Shown here in pieces: positions 26,919 to 35,860 of a DNA stretch of 48,899 nucleotides. The notes beneath the pieces are model-generated. The model was not told where the DNA came from and did not search any database. It saw only the letters and a program-made list of their open reading frames with translations. Source of the DNA: CAUZFZ01 sp963579025 (GTDB taxonomy: Bacteria; Planctomycetota; Planctomycetia; Planctomycetales; Planctomycetaceae). A program made the position numbers and the translations under genes. Location of the stretch: positions 1 to 48,899 of the forward strand of contig CAUZFZ010000062.1 of NCBI GenBank assembly GCA_963579025.1. Direction: 5' to 3'. The first letter of the stretch is position 1; each line of letters starts with the position of its first letter.

Positions 26919-28208
26919 TCAGCCGCCTGAGACGATCGATTCGACGGACTTCCAGGCTCCGACGGTGGCCAGCACGAACAGCAGTGCCATCAGTGCGTTT
27001 TCCCACCAGCGGTTCTGGAACTGTTTGCCGATGCAGCGTTCGGCGGCGGTGATGTACCACAGTCCGCCAGCGATCAGAGGCAACAGCAGTACCTGCAGGC
27101 TGTTACTCACGAGTGTGAGCGTCACGAAATCGGGCATTCCCGGCATGGTCCACACGAGCGGCGAGAGAATGCACCAGCACGCGATCCAGCGATAGAGTCG
27201 CTGATCCTGAAAACGCACGTCGATTTTTCCCGCACCGGCTTTCCATCGCAGCCAGGCGTGTGTTCCGAGTAAACCGAGTCCCAATGCGTGCCCGATGATT
27301 GACGTGAATACGGCGGCAAATATGCCGCAGTAAAAGACCGCTCGTCCGGCTTCGCCCAGAACCTCGCTTAAGAGACGCGGCAGGTCGTCCAGGTGCTCGA
27401 CGGTCATGCCGCGCGGATGCAGCAGCTCGGCACCCAGCGTCCAGACTGCCAGGTTCAGAACAATCATGACTCCCGTCGCCAGGAGAAAGTCAAACATCTG
27501 AACGCGACGAAACTGTGGTCCACGCCAGCCCTTGGATTCCAGAAAGTACGGATAGACCAGGTTCATCATTGATCCCCCGACCGCACCAATCATGGCCATC
27601 GCGACCAGGAGTGGATTGAAGTCCCCCTTTTGGTCGGGCAGTTCCACTCGATACAGACCCTGCATGATTCCGTCGGCACTCGGCCCGACCCACAGGGCTG
27701 TACCAAGAAACGAAACGCTCAGCACTGCGAGCAGAGCCTTGAATAGAAATTCGACTCGCCGGTATGTCGGCTGGAAGACGATTACCAATGCAACCACGCA
27801 CCAGAACAGAGCCCACTGCCAGACCTGGCCCCAGCCCACCAGATTGCGGCACGTCTCGCCGATTCCGACGGTCATGTAGGACCCGTAGATGTGCCCCATC
27901 ACGACAGATGCGACGAGCAGCGCCGGCGCGTACCACGGATGGAATCTGGCGAGTCCGTCCAGGACCGCTTCACCGTGCTGATTGCAGAGCTGATATTTTG
28001 CGATCAGCGACACGAACAGGAACCGCATGACGACAGCCAGGATCAACACCCACATCAGCGAGTAGCCGTAGTTTCCGCCGGCGACTCCCATGTCGACGAT
28101 GTCGCCGGCGCCCAGCCAGGTCAGCACGACCACGAACCCCGGGCCGAACGAGCGTATGTACTCAAGCAATGTCTGAGGCGGCTGCGGACTGCCCGGTTGC
28201 GTCGTCAT
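26919..28208 (-). CDS. NRAMP-family metal ion transporter homologue with variant ion-site motifs
   Basis: 429 residues, about eleven hydrophobic segments, no signal peptide, inner membrane. The first segment, FGPGFVVVLTWLGAGDIVDMGVAGG (residues 14-38), aligns with the start of NRAMP transporters, and MNLVYPYFLESKGWRGP falls where the sixth segment is expected. The usual DPGN of helix 1 reads GAGD here. The helix-6 MPH motif is not seen; AVGGSMMNLVYP is in its place. Those residues coordinate Mn2+/Fe2+ in classical members, so substrate choice may differ, as in the NRAMP-related magnesium transporters. A GAGAG ribosome site lies 7 nt before the ATG. It follows the SecA-like gene by 42 nt on the same strand, probably in one transcript. 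Confidence 0.8.
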   Translation of the reverse strand: MTTQPGSPQPPQTLLEYIRSFGPGFVVVLTWLGAGDIVDMGVAGGNYGYSLMWVLILAVVMRFLFVSLIAKYQLCNQHGEAVLDGLARFHPWYAPALLVASVVMGHIYGSYMTVGIGETCRNLVGWGQVWQWALFWCVVALVIVFQPTYRRVEFLFKALLAVLSVSFLGTALWVGPSADGIMQGLYRVELPDQKGDFNPLLVAMAMIGAVGGSMMNLVYPYFLESKGWRGPQFRRVQMFDFLLATGVMIVLNLAVWTLGAELLHPRGMTVEHLDDLPRLLSEVLGEAGRAVFYCGIFAAVFTSIIGHALGLGLLGTHAWLRWKAGAGKIDVRFQDQRLYRWIACWCILSPLVWTMPGMPDFVTLTLVSNSLQVLLLPLIAGGLWYITAAERCIGKQFQNRWWENALMALLFVLATVGAWKSVESIVSGG

Positions 28209-28250
28209 ATGCGGCTCTCGGGCAATGGTGCGTCGTTAGTCCGTTCGAGC

Positions 28251-30185
28251 TCAGTTCTCAGTCAGTTCAAGGCACGGGTCCAGGCCCATGCGGCGGTAGG
28301 ACTGCGTGCGGTGCTTGTCCTGCTTCATCATATCTTTGCGTTGCTTGTAGTGCGTTTTTTCCAGAAACCGCTGCGTCTTGCGGAAATACCTCACCCAACT
28401 GCCGGACAGCTCGCCGCTGCTGTTGGGAAAGGCCTGCTTGCGCGTGCTCGTCAGTTTTTCCGGCGTGTGACAGCGCAACAGTTCGTCTTCCAGTGAGAGG
28501 AAGAACTGGTAGCCGCCCGGGTCACCCTGACGCGCTGCGCGCCCGACCAACTGCCGGTCAATCCGTTTGGATGAATGCATCTCGGTAGCGATGACCTGCA
28601 GTCCGCCCGCGGCCCTGAGTGGCTCGGCCAGTTTAATGTCCGTCCCGCGGCCAGCCATGTTTGTGGCCACGGTGACTTTGCCGGGTACGCCCGCCTCGGT
28701 CACGATTTCCGCTTCCTGTTCCAGGTATTTGGCGTTCAGGATCGTGTGCGGGATCTTTCTGTCCTTTAATAGCTGGCCGAGTGCTTCGGAAGCATCCACC
28801 GACGGTGTTCCGATCAGCACCGCGCGATTCTCAGTGATCAGTTTCTCGATCTCATCAATAATGGCCCGCCGTTTGGCCTCGGCCGTTTCAAAGATGCGCG
28901 TCGGCGATGGTGTTCGAATGCACGGGCGATGAGTGGGAATCGCCGAGACCTTCAGGCCGTAGACCTTGCGGATTTCTCCGGCGCACTGGACCGCAGTTCC
29001 CGTCATGCCCGAGATGTACGTGTACAACTTGAAGAAATTCTGCACGGTGACCCGAGCTGCTTCTCCGGACGCCGCCGTAATGGGAACGAGTTCTTTGGCC
29101 TCGATCGACTGGTGCAGTCCGTCCTGCCATTTTCGGCCATCCATGATGCGGCCCGTGCCTTCGTCGACAATGTTGATTTCGTTGTCGACAACGACGTAAT
29201 CGCGATCGAGGACGAACGCATATCTCGCTGTCAGCGCCTGCTCGACGTGCTTGTAAATGCGCTCGGTGTCAATCGAATCGATCAGAGCCGGTTTGCCCAG
29301 CAACAGCACCTTGCGGCAGCCCGGGTCGGTCAAGTAGGCCGATCGACGCTCAGGCTCGTAGACAAAGTCGACGTTTGCTTCCAGATGAGTGACCGCTCGA
29401 TGACACCAGCGGAACAGGCTGACCGTGCTGGCGTCGTTGGGCAGAGTCAGTCCGATAATCAGCGGTGTCCGGGCCTCATCAATAAGAATGCTGTCGGCCT
29501 CGTCGATGATGACTGAGTAATGTCCGCGCTGCACGGGCGCTTCCGCACCGGCCTGTTGGCTGAACATCGTCTGCCGCTTTCGACCGCCGGCCGCGACGCC
29601 CTGACGCAGTCGGTCGCGTAACAGGTCGAATCCGAATTCTTTGGCCGTACCATACGTGATGTCATTGGCGTAATTCTCACGACGCTCGTCGGTTTCCATC
29701 GGCGTGAGAATGCAGCCGCAGGTCAGACCGAGTGCCTGATAAACCGGAGCCATTTCCGCGACGTCACGCTCGGCCAGGTAATCGTTTACCGTCACAACGT
29801 GGCTGCCCTTGCCCGGCAGAGCGCGCAGCAGAGCCGCCAGAGTGGCTGTCAGTGTTTTCCCTTCGCCGGTCTGCATCTCGGCGATTCCGCCTTCAAACAT
29901 CGCAATGCCGCCCATGATCTGAACGGCATAGTGTTCCATCCCGAGCGTGCGACGCGACGCCTCGATGACGAGTGCGAATGTCTCGTCGAGCAGATGCCTC
30001 AGTGGAATGCCGGTCTTCGCCCGCCAGCGAATGTCGCGGCCGGCGTTAAGTAGTTCCGCATCACTGAGACTTTCGTACTTCTTCGAGTCCCGAAGAATTC
30101 GGTTTGCCGTTGCCCGCCAGCGTGAGAGTCGCGCAGCGCCCGGGCGGCCCCCGGTCTTCGTCATGTGTACCGCCTGACCGATCAC
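28251..30185 (-). CDS. Short SecA-family translocase ATPase (accessory SecA)
   Basis: I choose the GTG at 30185, preceded by AGGAGAG at 6 nt, for 644 residues. An ATG at 30164 is possible. Walker A is MQTGEGKT (about 104-111) and Walker B is the DEAD box (about 228-231). A preprotein cross-linking region follows, ending VDEGTGRIMDGRKWQDGLHQSIEAKE. NBD2 ends with TNMAGRGTDIKL and GRAARQGDPGGYQFFLSLEDELL. After this only about 70 basic residues remain, so most of the helical wing and the zinc-binding tail of housekeeping SecA (about 850 or more residues) are absent. SecA drives export through SecYEG. The reduced form suggests a second, specialised SecA. It starts 174 bp downstream of the RTX protein gene on the same strand. 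Confidence 0.88.
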   Translation of the reverse strand: MIGQAVHMTKTGGRPGAARLSRWRATANRILRDSKKYESLSDAELLNAGRDIRWRAKTGIPLRHLLDETFALVIEASRRTLGMEHYAVQIMGGIAMFEGGIAEMQTGEGKTLTATLAALLRALPGKGSHVVTVNDYLAERDVAEMAPVYQALGLTCGCILTPMETDERRENYANDITYGTAKEFGFDLLRDRLRQGVAAGGRKRQTMFSQQAGAEAPVQRGHYSVIIDEADSILIDEARTPLIIGLTLPNDASTVSLFRWCHRAVTHLEANVDFVYEPERRSAYLTDPGCRKVLLLGKPALIDSIDTERIYKHVEQALTARYAFVLDRDYVVVDNEINIVDEGTGRIMDGRKWQDGLHQSIEAKELVPITAASGEAARVTVQNFFKLYTYISGMTGTAVQCAGEIRKVYGLKVSAIPTHRPCIRTPSPTRIFETAEAKRRAIIDEIEKLITENRAVLIGTPSVDASEALGQLLKDRKIPHTILNAKYLEQEAEIVTEAGVPGKVTVATNMAGRGTDIKLAEPLRAAGGLQVIATEMHSSKRIDRQLVGRAARQGDPGGYQFFLSLEDELLRCHTPEKLTSTRKQAFPNSSGELSGSWVRYFRKTQRFLEKTHYKQRKDMMKQDKHRTQSYRRMGLDPCLELTEN

Positions 30186-30359
30186 GATGCTCTCTCCTGC
30201 TGGATTTGACCGACGTCCCGCAACCGGACGCAATGGATATTACGATCGGAGACTACAGATCTTTCACGTGGACTGCTCAAGCTGCAAGGGTATGCCAGAA
30301 TGCCGCGTCCGTTCGCATTCGACACTACGTGCAGAACGGGCGTCAATGCGGGATTTGGC

Positions 30360-33179
30360 TCACACGCCGCCCGACGCGGTCGGAAGATTCAGATCCACGA
30401 TAAAGGAGCTGACAACGCCCTGGTTGTTGCCCCACGTGCTGCTGAACAGAAGTTGCGAACCGTCGGGCGTCAGGACCGGCAGCGGCTGGCAGTTTGAGCA
30501 TCCGTTCGCCGCGTTCGTACGGTGATATGCGATTGAAACAGCGCCGCCGCTTGACTCCGGATCGTCAAGGTTGAATGCGACGATCTGGCCGATGTAATCG
30601 CCGGACGGTCGTGTGCCGGGCAGCACCGTGCCGAACACGTAGCCCGGATTCGAGTAGTTCGTCGCGCCGACGTGCTCGATCGATAGCGTCGAGCCGGTCC
30701 AGCCGTTTAGCGACCGGTACGTATTCGTCGTCGTGTTGTACGACAGTATTGAGCCCACTTCGCTGGCGTTGTTGTTGAACGTCTGGATCTGTGACACGCG
30801 CTCGCCGGCGAAACTTCCGGCACCGCCGACAACATGAACCTGCTGGCCGTCTGACGCGTAAGCGAATACCGGGTGTCCCCAGTTCACCGCGAAAAATCCC
30901 CGATTGGCATCACCCATCGCATAAAAGGACTGTCGGCCGAGCGACGGCAGAACGTGAGGCGACACAACACCGGCCGCCAGATCGACGTCCAGCAGACGCC
31001 ACGTTCGCGATCCGTTGGCCAGCGGATAGGCGATCAATGCGAATTCACCATTCGGCGAATATCGGAGTGACAACGGGTTGACTCCGGTCGCGAACGCGCC
31101 CAGTCCATGACTCGCATCGCTGAGACTGAACCGGGCCACAACCGGCGACGACCCCGTTGGTGCGTCGAGATTGACGATGAACAGGTCCGGTTCGTTGGTT
31201 GAGGATGGACTGCTGATTGTCCCCAGCAACGCGACGTATTGCTGCCCTCCCACAAATGCGATCGACGTCTTGGATGTGTTCGTCAGACTTGTGAATGGAA
31301 GTGGGATGCGGCGCGTGATCTGGCCTGTCAACACGTCGTATTCAACCACTTGGTGGGTCAGAAAACCGTACTGCAGAGTGGGCCGTGCCGGATCCTGACT
31401 CCAGCGCAGCGACGTCGTGGGCACGTCGACGATCGCCAGTGGATTCAGGTACGTGTCTGTGTTGGCAGAGTTGCCATCGAGAAGCACCTGATAGCCGAGC
31501 GCCGCGTCGAAGCTGCGCAGTTGCAGCAATGTTCCATCGACGTTCCATGCCGAGTCGGTCAGATACCGATTTCGGACAACGCCACCCCAGTACATGTCGG
31601 CGGTCGTGATGACCGGCGTATCGCCGACCTGAATCTGCAGTGTCGTGAACACCGTGCCGGGGTCGCCGGTGACGCGAGTGATCGTTGCGCCCAACGTCGG
31701 ATCCACGATCGTCTGCAGGTAATCCGGTCTGGACAACGTAATCGGCGAGAATGCCGGCGCTCGGTCCCCGAAATCGGGCATGTTGACGCGCTCGCTCAGG
31801 TCGCGGTCGATCACGGCATCCTGAGTGGCCAGATTCGGTTCACTGGGGAGTATGAACCAGTCCTCGCCGTTGCCCCCGGAAAGTGTGTCCACGCGGAAGT
31901 CGTCGTAGACAGAGTTCTGCCGTGAAAACTGGCTCGGTGCATCAAGAAAACCCGCAAAACCGGGGCTCTCGATGGCAGCGATGCGACTGCCGTAAATGTC
32001 GTTGGACGTCCACGACGCAAGGATCATGTCGAGCGTCTCGAAGTCGCCCTCGTACAGGACAGTCGCTCCAATCACGATGTCCGCATCGTCGCCTCCGGAA
32101 ACTGAATCCGATCCGAGACCTCCGAACAGCAGGTCGCGGCCTGGTCCGCCGTCAAGCTGATCATCGTCACCACGTCCCAGCAGGATGTCGCTGTCGGCGC
32201 CACCGTCGAGCCTGTCGTTGCCAGCCAGTCCGTCGAGCGTGTCGTTTCCGGCATCTCCGTTGATCTGGTCGTCGCCCTCAGCCCCATTCAGTGAATCGCG
32301 ACCGTCGCCCCCGTAGATCGTGTCGTCTCCGTCACGCCCCTCGATGATGTCATCGCCGGCGTTACCCATCAGCAGGTCGTGCCCGTCGCCGCCACGCAAA
32401 TAGTCAGCTCCTTGCGTTCCCTGGAGTGTGTCGTCTCCACCGCCACCGTGCAGTGTGACCGTACCGTTGAATCGAGCTGCGTCGATTAGATTGTCACCTG
32501 ACCCGCCCGTCAGGTGTGCTCTTTCGATCCGTACCAGCCGGTCATTGCCGAGTCCCGTCAGGCGGTACCGCGTCAGAGTCAGGTTGACGTTCGCGGACTC
32601 GATAACCGTGTCGAATCCGGAGGCCCCGGAAAGGCGATCAGAACCAGACCTGCCGGAAAGTGTGTCATCACCGCCCTGCCCGAACAGTCGGTCATTGCCA
32701 TTCCCTCCGTCGAGCCTGTCGTTGCCGCTACCGCCTCGCAGTCGATCCAGGCCGTTGCCGCCGAAAAGAACATCGTTCCCCTGTTGACCGACGAGGACGT
32801 CGCGACTTGTGCCGCCGCGAAGCGTATCTGCGCCAGACCCGCCGAAGGCGATGGCTCGGATGGCCGTGGCGTTCGTGAAATGGTCATTTCCGGACCGTCC
32901 GCGAAAGACAATCGCATCCACATCGGACTGATTGAAGGTGTGGAGCTCTTCGTTGACCACAACACGCAGTAGCACGTCGTCGGGCAGATCAACGATGACA
33001 AGATCGGCTTGAGCGGTCCCTTCAATCTGCAACTGTCGGTCGATCGCGTTGAGTGTCGCGCTCAGGAGAACCCGCGATTCCAACACCTCGGCCGCCCGGT
33101 CGTGGGCCCAGCGACTGCGCGCAACGCGCATGCGCGACCGACGATGCAGCTGGTTTCGGATTCTCAAGAGGTCAAGCAT
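30360..33179 (-). CDS. RTX-type calcium-binding repeat protein with C-terminal beta-propeller, LEPR-XLL-type N-terminus
   Basis: 939 residues. The basic N-terminus leads into LESRVLLSA (33-41), the planctomycete LEPR-XLL-type motif, with no ordinary hydrophobic signal core before it. Residues about 95-385 hold around twenty RTX nonapeptides (GGxGxDxLx), for example GGNGLDRLRGGSGNDRLDGG, the calcium-binding beta-roll of secreted proteins. Residues about 470-939 look like a multi-blade propeller, ending YHRTNAANGCSNCQPLPVLTPDGSQLLFSSTWGN. The start of this part (ATITRVTGDPG) and its closing blade recall oligogalacturonate lyase-type (PL22-like) propellers, but I cannot confirm the metal ligands. 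No type I secretion genes are near. The start codon lacks a clear ribosome site. A SecA-like gene follows on the same strand. Confidence 0.85.
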   Translation of the reverse strand: MLDLLRIRNQLHRRSRMRVARSRWAHDRAAEVLESRVLLSATLNAIDRQLQIEGTAQADLVIVDLPDDVLLRVVVNEELHTFNQSDVDAIVFRGRSGNDHFTNATAIRAIAFGGSGADTLRGGTSRDVLVGQQGNDVLFGGNGLDRLRGGSGNDRLDGGNGNDRLFGQGGDDTLSGRSGSDRLSGASGFDTVIESANVNLTLTRYRLTGLGNDRLVRIERAHLTGGSGDNLIDAARFNGTVTLHGGGGDDTLQGTQGADYLRGGDGHDLLMGNAGDDIIEGRDGDDTIYGGDGRDSLNGAEGDDQINGDAGNDTLDGLAGNDRLDGGADSDILLGRGDDDQLDGGPGRDLLFGGLGSDSVSGGDDADIVIGATVLYEGDFETLDMILASWTSNDIYGSRIAAIESPGFAGFLDAPSQFSRQNSVYDDFRVDTLSGGNGEDWFILPSEPNLATQDAVIDRDLSERVNMPDFGDRAPAFSPITLSRPDYLQTIVDPTLGATITRVTGDPGTVFTTLQIQVGDTPVITTADMYWGGVVRNRYLTDSAWNVDGTLLQLRSFDAALGYQVLLDGNSANTDTYLNPLAIVDVPTTSLRWSQDPARPTLQYGFLTHQVVEYDVLTGQITRRIPLPFTSLTNTSKTSIAFVGGQQYVALLGTISSPSSTNEPDLFIVNLDAPTGSSPVVARFSLSDASHGLGAFATGVNPLSLRYSPNGEFALIAYPLANGSRTWRLLDVDLAAGVVSPHVLPSLGRQSFYAMGDANRGFFAVNWGHPVFAYASDGQQVHVVGGAGSFAGERVSQIQTFNNNASEVGSILSYNTTTNTYRSLNGWTGSTLSIEHVGATNYSNPGYVFGTVLPGTRPSGDYIGQIVAFNLDDPESSGGAVSIAYHRTNAANGCSNCQPLPVLTPDGSQLLFSSTWGNNQGVVSSFIVDLNLPTASGGV

Positions 33180-33549
33180 TGGTGCGATGGGACGAGCATT
33201 ACTGAAGAATTAATCGATGCCAATAAAGCGATGATGTGCGATTCACCGATTCGACAAACACGCTGACTTGCAGCGGATCAATCGAATCAAACGATTGTCG
33301 CAGTGACACCACTGGTCCAGTCGAGTCCTGTTTCTATCCAGAATTGTCAGCGTAGACTTGAGGGTACCCATTCGTCAGGATCGATTCAATTTACCTTGTC
33401 TTCCAGTTCGAACTTAGATTCACATTGTCTGAATCGATTCCGATCTGACAGTTGTGTCGACCACGTCGGGTAGTCCTGTTGGACAGCGGCGCAATATCCT
33501 GTCGCCTGATTCCCTTTTCCTGATGCGTCGTTTGTCCGAGAGGTCGCTC
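33180..33549. other. Divergent intergenic region, 370 bp, no gene seen
   Basis: AT-rich relative to its neighbours, between the leftward RTX gene and the rightward diheme cytochrome gene, so it should carry both promoters. No convincing hexamer pair was found. The only strong local signal is GAGAGG at 33538-33543, the ribosome site for the cytochrome gene. Confidence 0.5.
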
Positions 33550-35268
33550 ATGCCCCGTGCATTGATCCTGCTGCTGGCCGCGTCCTTCACAGCAGTGCCT
33601 GCCCGTTCCGTGTTCTCTGCGGAATCGGCGGCTGCCGTTTTAAGGCGACCAGTCGCGCTGGTTGCACAGCCGGACCGGTTGCTGGTCGCCAACCGGCGCA
33701 GCGGCACCATCACGGTGATTGATTTCGAGACTTCGAGCGTCTTTGCGGAACACCACGTCGCCGCCCGAATTGCGGATATGACCGCAGTCCCCGGGCAGCG
33801 TGCGGTATTTGTTGCCGACGATCTGCAGCACCGACTGATCAAGGTGTCGATTGAGGGTGAAGTCCTTTCGACGACTGCGGTCGCTGAGCTGCCCCCGTCC
33901 GCATCGTGCCTGACCGTTTCGAAGGATCGACGGGAGCTCTTTGTTTCGGCCCGCTGGTCACGCTGTGTCACGGTGACTGGTTTCGATGATCGGTTTGAGC
34001 GAGCCAAGGCATCGCATGCGATTGCACTGCCGTTTGCTCCGCAGGAAATGCTGCTGCTGAATTCCGACGCGACGCTGCTGGTCGCCGATGCCTTTGGCGG
34101 GCAGATTGCAGTCATTGACGTTGTTGAGCGAAAGCTACTCGGTGTTCACAAGCTGTCGGGACACAACATTCGCGGCATGGCAACGAGCGGTGATGGCAGC
34201 CGCGTCCTGGTCTCTCATCAGAGAATGGACCCGTTGGCCCGCGCGGATTACGAGGACCTGCACTGGGGATCGCTCGTCGCCAATGCGGTCCGGGTACTCG
34301 ATGTCGAACAGTTGAATGGTCAAGACACGGAATCACTCGCCGAAGGCTGGCTCGATTACTTCGGCGGAATCGGCAGCGCAACCGGTGATCCCGGGACCGT
34401 TGTCACTGGTCCGAGCGGGCTGATTGCCGTCGCTCTGTCCGGGATTGGGGAAATCGCCATTCGACGCGGCGGTTATGCGACGAGACTCCCGGTCGGCCGA
34501 GGCCCTGAGGCCATGGCAGTCAGCGGTGACCGCCTGTTTGTTGCCAACCGGTTCGACGATTCGGTGTCTGTCATCGATCTGTTGCTCGGTAAGTCAGTGC
34601 GGACGATCTCGCTGGGTCCGGCGCCGGAATTGTCCGCGATTGATCGTGGTGAGTTGCTGTTTTTCGACGCCCGGCTTTCGCACGACGGCTGGATGAGCTG
34701 TCACAGTTGCCACACGGACGGACACAGTTCGGGCCTGCTGATCGACACGCTTGGTGACGGAGACTACGGCGCCCCCAAACGCGTCCCGTCACTTCTGGGG
34801 ACGCGCAACACCGGCCCGTGGGCATGGAATGGCAGCGTGCCGACTCTGGCCGAACAGGTTCGGAAGTCTGTCACGACCACGATGCACGGCGACGCGATCA
34901 GTGCAGAGCAGACGACCGACCTGGTGGCGTATCTCGAATCCCTGCAGCCGGCCCCGGCAGCTCACCGGTTGAGTGAAACACTGACCACTCGCGGGCAGGC
35001 TGCTTTCAAACGGCTTGGTTGCGTGCAGTGCCACTCGGGCCCGAATTTCACATCGCCCGGGACCTTTGACGTAGGACTGGGTGACGAAAAGAACCGTCTA
35101 CTGTTCAATCCGCCTTCGCTGCGGGGAGTCGGCCAGCGCGATCGGTTGTTCCACGACGGCCGAGCACGCGGACTCGAAGACGTCATCGGCCGTGTCAGAC
35201 ATCGACTCGACGAGCCACTCTCAATTGACGAGTCGGCCGCATTGCTTGCGTTTCTCCGCAGCCTGTAG
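33550..35268 (+). CDS. Exported diheme c-type cytochrome with N-terminal YncE-like beta-propeller
   Basis: The ATG at 33550 has GAGAGG 6 nt upstream and gives 572 residues starting with a signal peptide (MPRALILLLAASFTAVPARS). Residues about 30-350 are a beta-propeller of YncE type with repeated 'LLVANRRSGTITVID', 'VFVADDLQHRLIKVS' and 'LFVANRFDDSVSVIDL' blades. Residues about 355-572 form a cytochrome domain with two CxxCH heme sites, Cys384 (CHSCH) and Cys491 (CVQCH). Motifs around them (DARLSHDGWMSC, SLLGTRNTGPWAWNG, PSLRGVGQRDRLFHDGRA) are of the MauG/bacterial diheme peroxidase type. It should work in the periplasm in electron transfer or oxidation of a partner; the substrate is unknown. 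It is followed, after a 592-bp gap, by the pentaheme cytochrome gene. Confidence 0.87.
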   Translation: MPRALILLLAASFTAVPARSVFSAESAAAVLRRPVALVAQPDRLLVANRRSGTITVIDFETSSVFAEHHVAARIADMTAVPGQRAVFVADDLQHRLIKVSIEGEVLSTTAVAELPPSASCLTVSKDRRELFVSARWSRCVTVTGFDDRFERAKASHAIALPFAPQEMLLLNSDATLLVADAFGGQIAVIDVVERKLLGVHKLSGHNIRGMATSGDGSRVLVSHQRMDPLARADYEDLHWGSLVANAVRVLDVEQLNGQDTESLAEGWLDYFGGIGSATGDPGTVVTGPSGLIAVALSGIGEIAIRRGGYATRLPVGRGPEAMAVSGDRLFVANRFDDSVSVIDLLLGKSVRTISLGPAPELSAIDRGELLFFDARLSHDGWMSCHSCHTDGHSSGLLIDTLGDGDYGAPKRVPSLLGTRNTGPWAWNGSVPTLAEQVRKSVTTTMHGDAISAEQTTDLVAYLESLQPAPAAHRLSETLTTRGQAAFKRLGCVQCHSGPNFTSPGTFDVGLGDEKNRLLFNPPSLRGVGQRDRLFHDGRARGLEDVIGRVRHRLDEPLSIDESAALLAFLRSL

Positions 35269-35860
35269 CTCAACAGGCGAGGAACCGGCAGCGACCTCAA
35301 CCGTTCGCGGCGACTCGCGACAGTTGAATTGATTGATGATTGTCGACTGTTAATTTTCGAATGGCGAAGGATCAGGACCCACCATCACTGGTGTGTGTCC
35401 ACATCTCCTGACGCTGCTGTGACTTCGACCTTCAACACTCATCAATCGGCAATCATCAATCGATTCAGCCGCTCACGAGCCTGCGACCTATTAACGGGAG
35501 TGGCGAACGCGCCCAGGCGTTTTCGACCGTCAGTGGCGTGCTTCAGCCGTGGAATGGCTCGCCAATACGCCGGAACTCGTTCCGGCCTGCGAGGATGCGG
35601 CTTGCCGGCGCGCGCCCTGTATTCCTGCGAGCACGTGACCGCGTCCGACGTCCGGTTGTACAGCTCAGTCAAGATATGCCGGCCGTGACCTGCGGATCCA
35701 ACCGGAAAGCCGGCGGGATTACGTGATCAACTCAAACGACCGGCAGATTCGGGCGAAAAACATAGTCGGAGCCTGCTGCAGGACCGTCTCATCGTGTGCG
35801 ACTCATGCACACCATGAAATCCCTGCGACGTGCCTGGAACAGCAAACCAGAGGGTCAGGA
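35269..35860. other. 592-bp intergenic region with palindromic elements, no gene supported
   Basis: This lies between two cytochrome genes on the plus strand. A large imperfect inverted repeat occupies 35326-35466 (listed separately). A perfect 7-bp stem with a 4-nt loop lies at 35569-35586 (core CCGGAACTCGTTCCGG). Open frames crossing the region give basic, unstructured peptides without family resemblance. The spacing suggests that the pentaheme cytochrome gene has its own promoter, but none was identified. Confidence 0.5.
35326..35466. repeat. Imperfect 26-bp inverted repeat flanking a small hairpin
   Basis: The arm 35326-35351 pairs with 35441-35466, with 22 of 26 positions matching; some of the four differences would form G-U pairs in RNA. 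The shared core is ATTGATGATTG. Between the arms is CACCATCACTGGTG (about 35381-35394), a short stem-loop. The overall form is a long hairpin of about 140 nt in a non-coding gap, perhaps a miniature mobile or REP-like element. No terminal direct repeat was recognised. Confidence 0.65.

Noticed and set aside
35329..35726. Small frames of 60-120 codons in the gap between the cytochrome genes
   Set aside because: They have no ribosome site and no family resemblance, and they cross the inverted repeat, so they are treated as non-coding.
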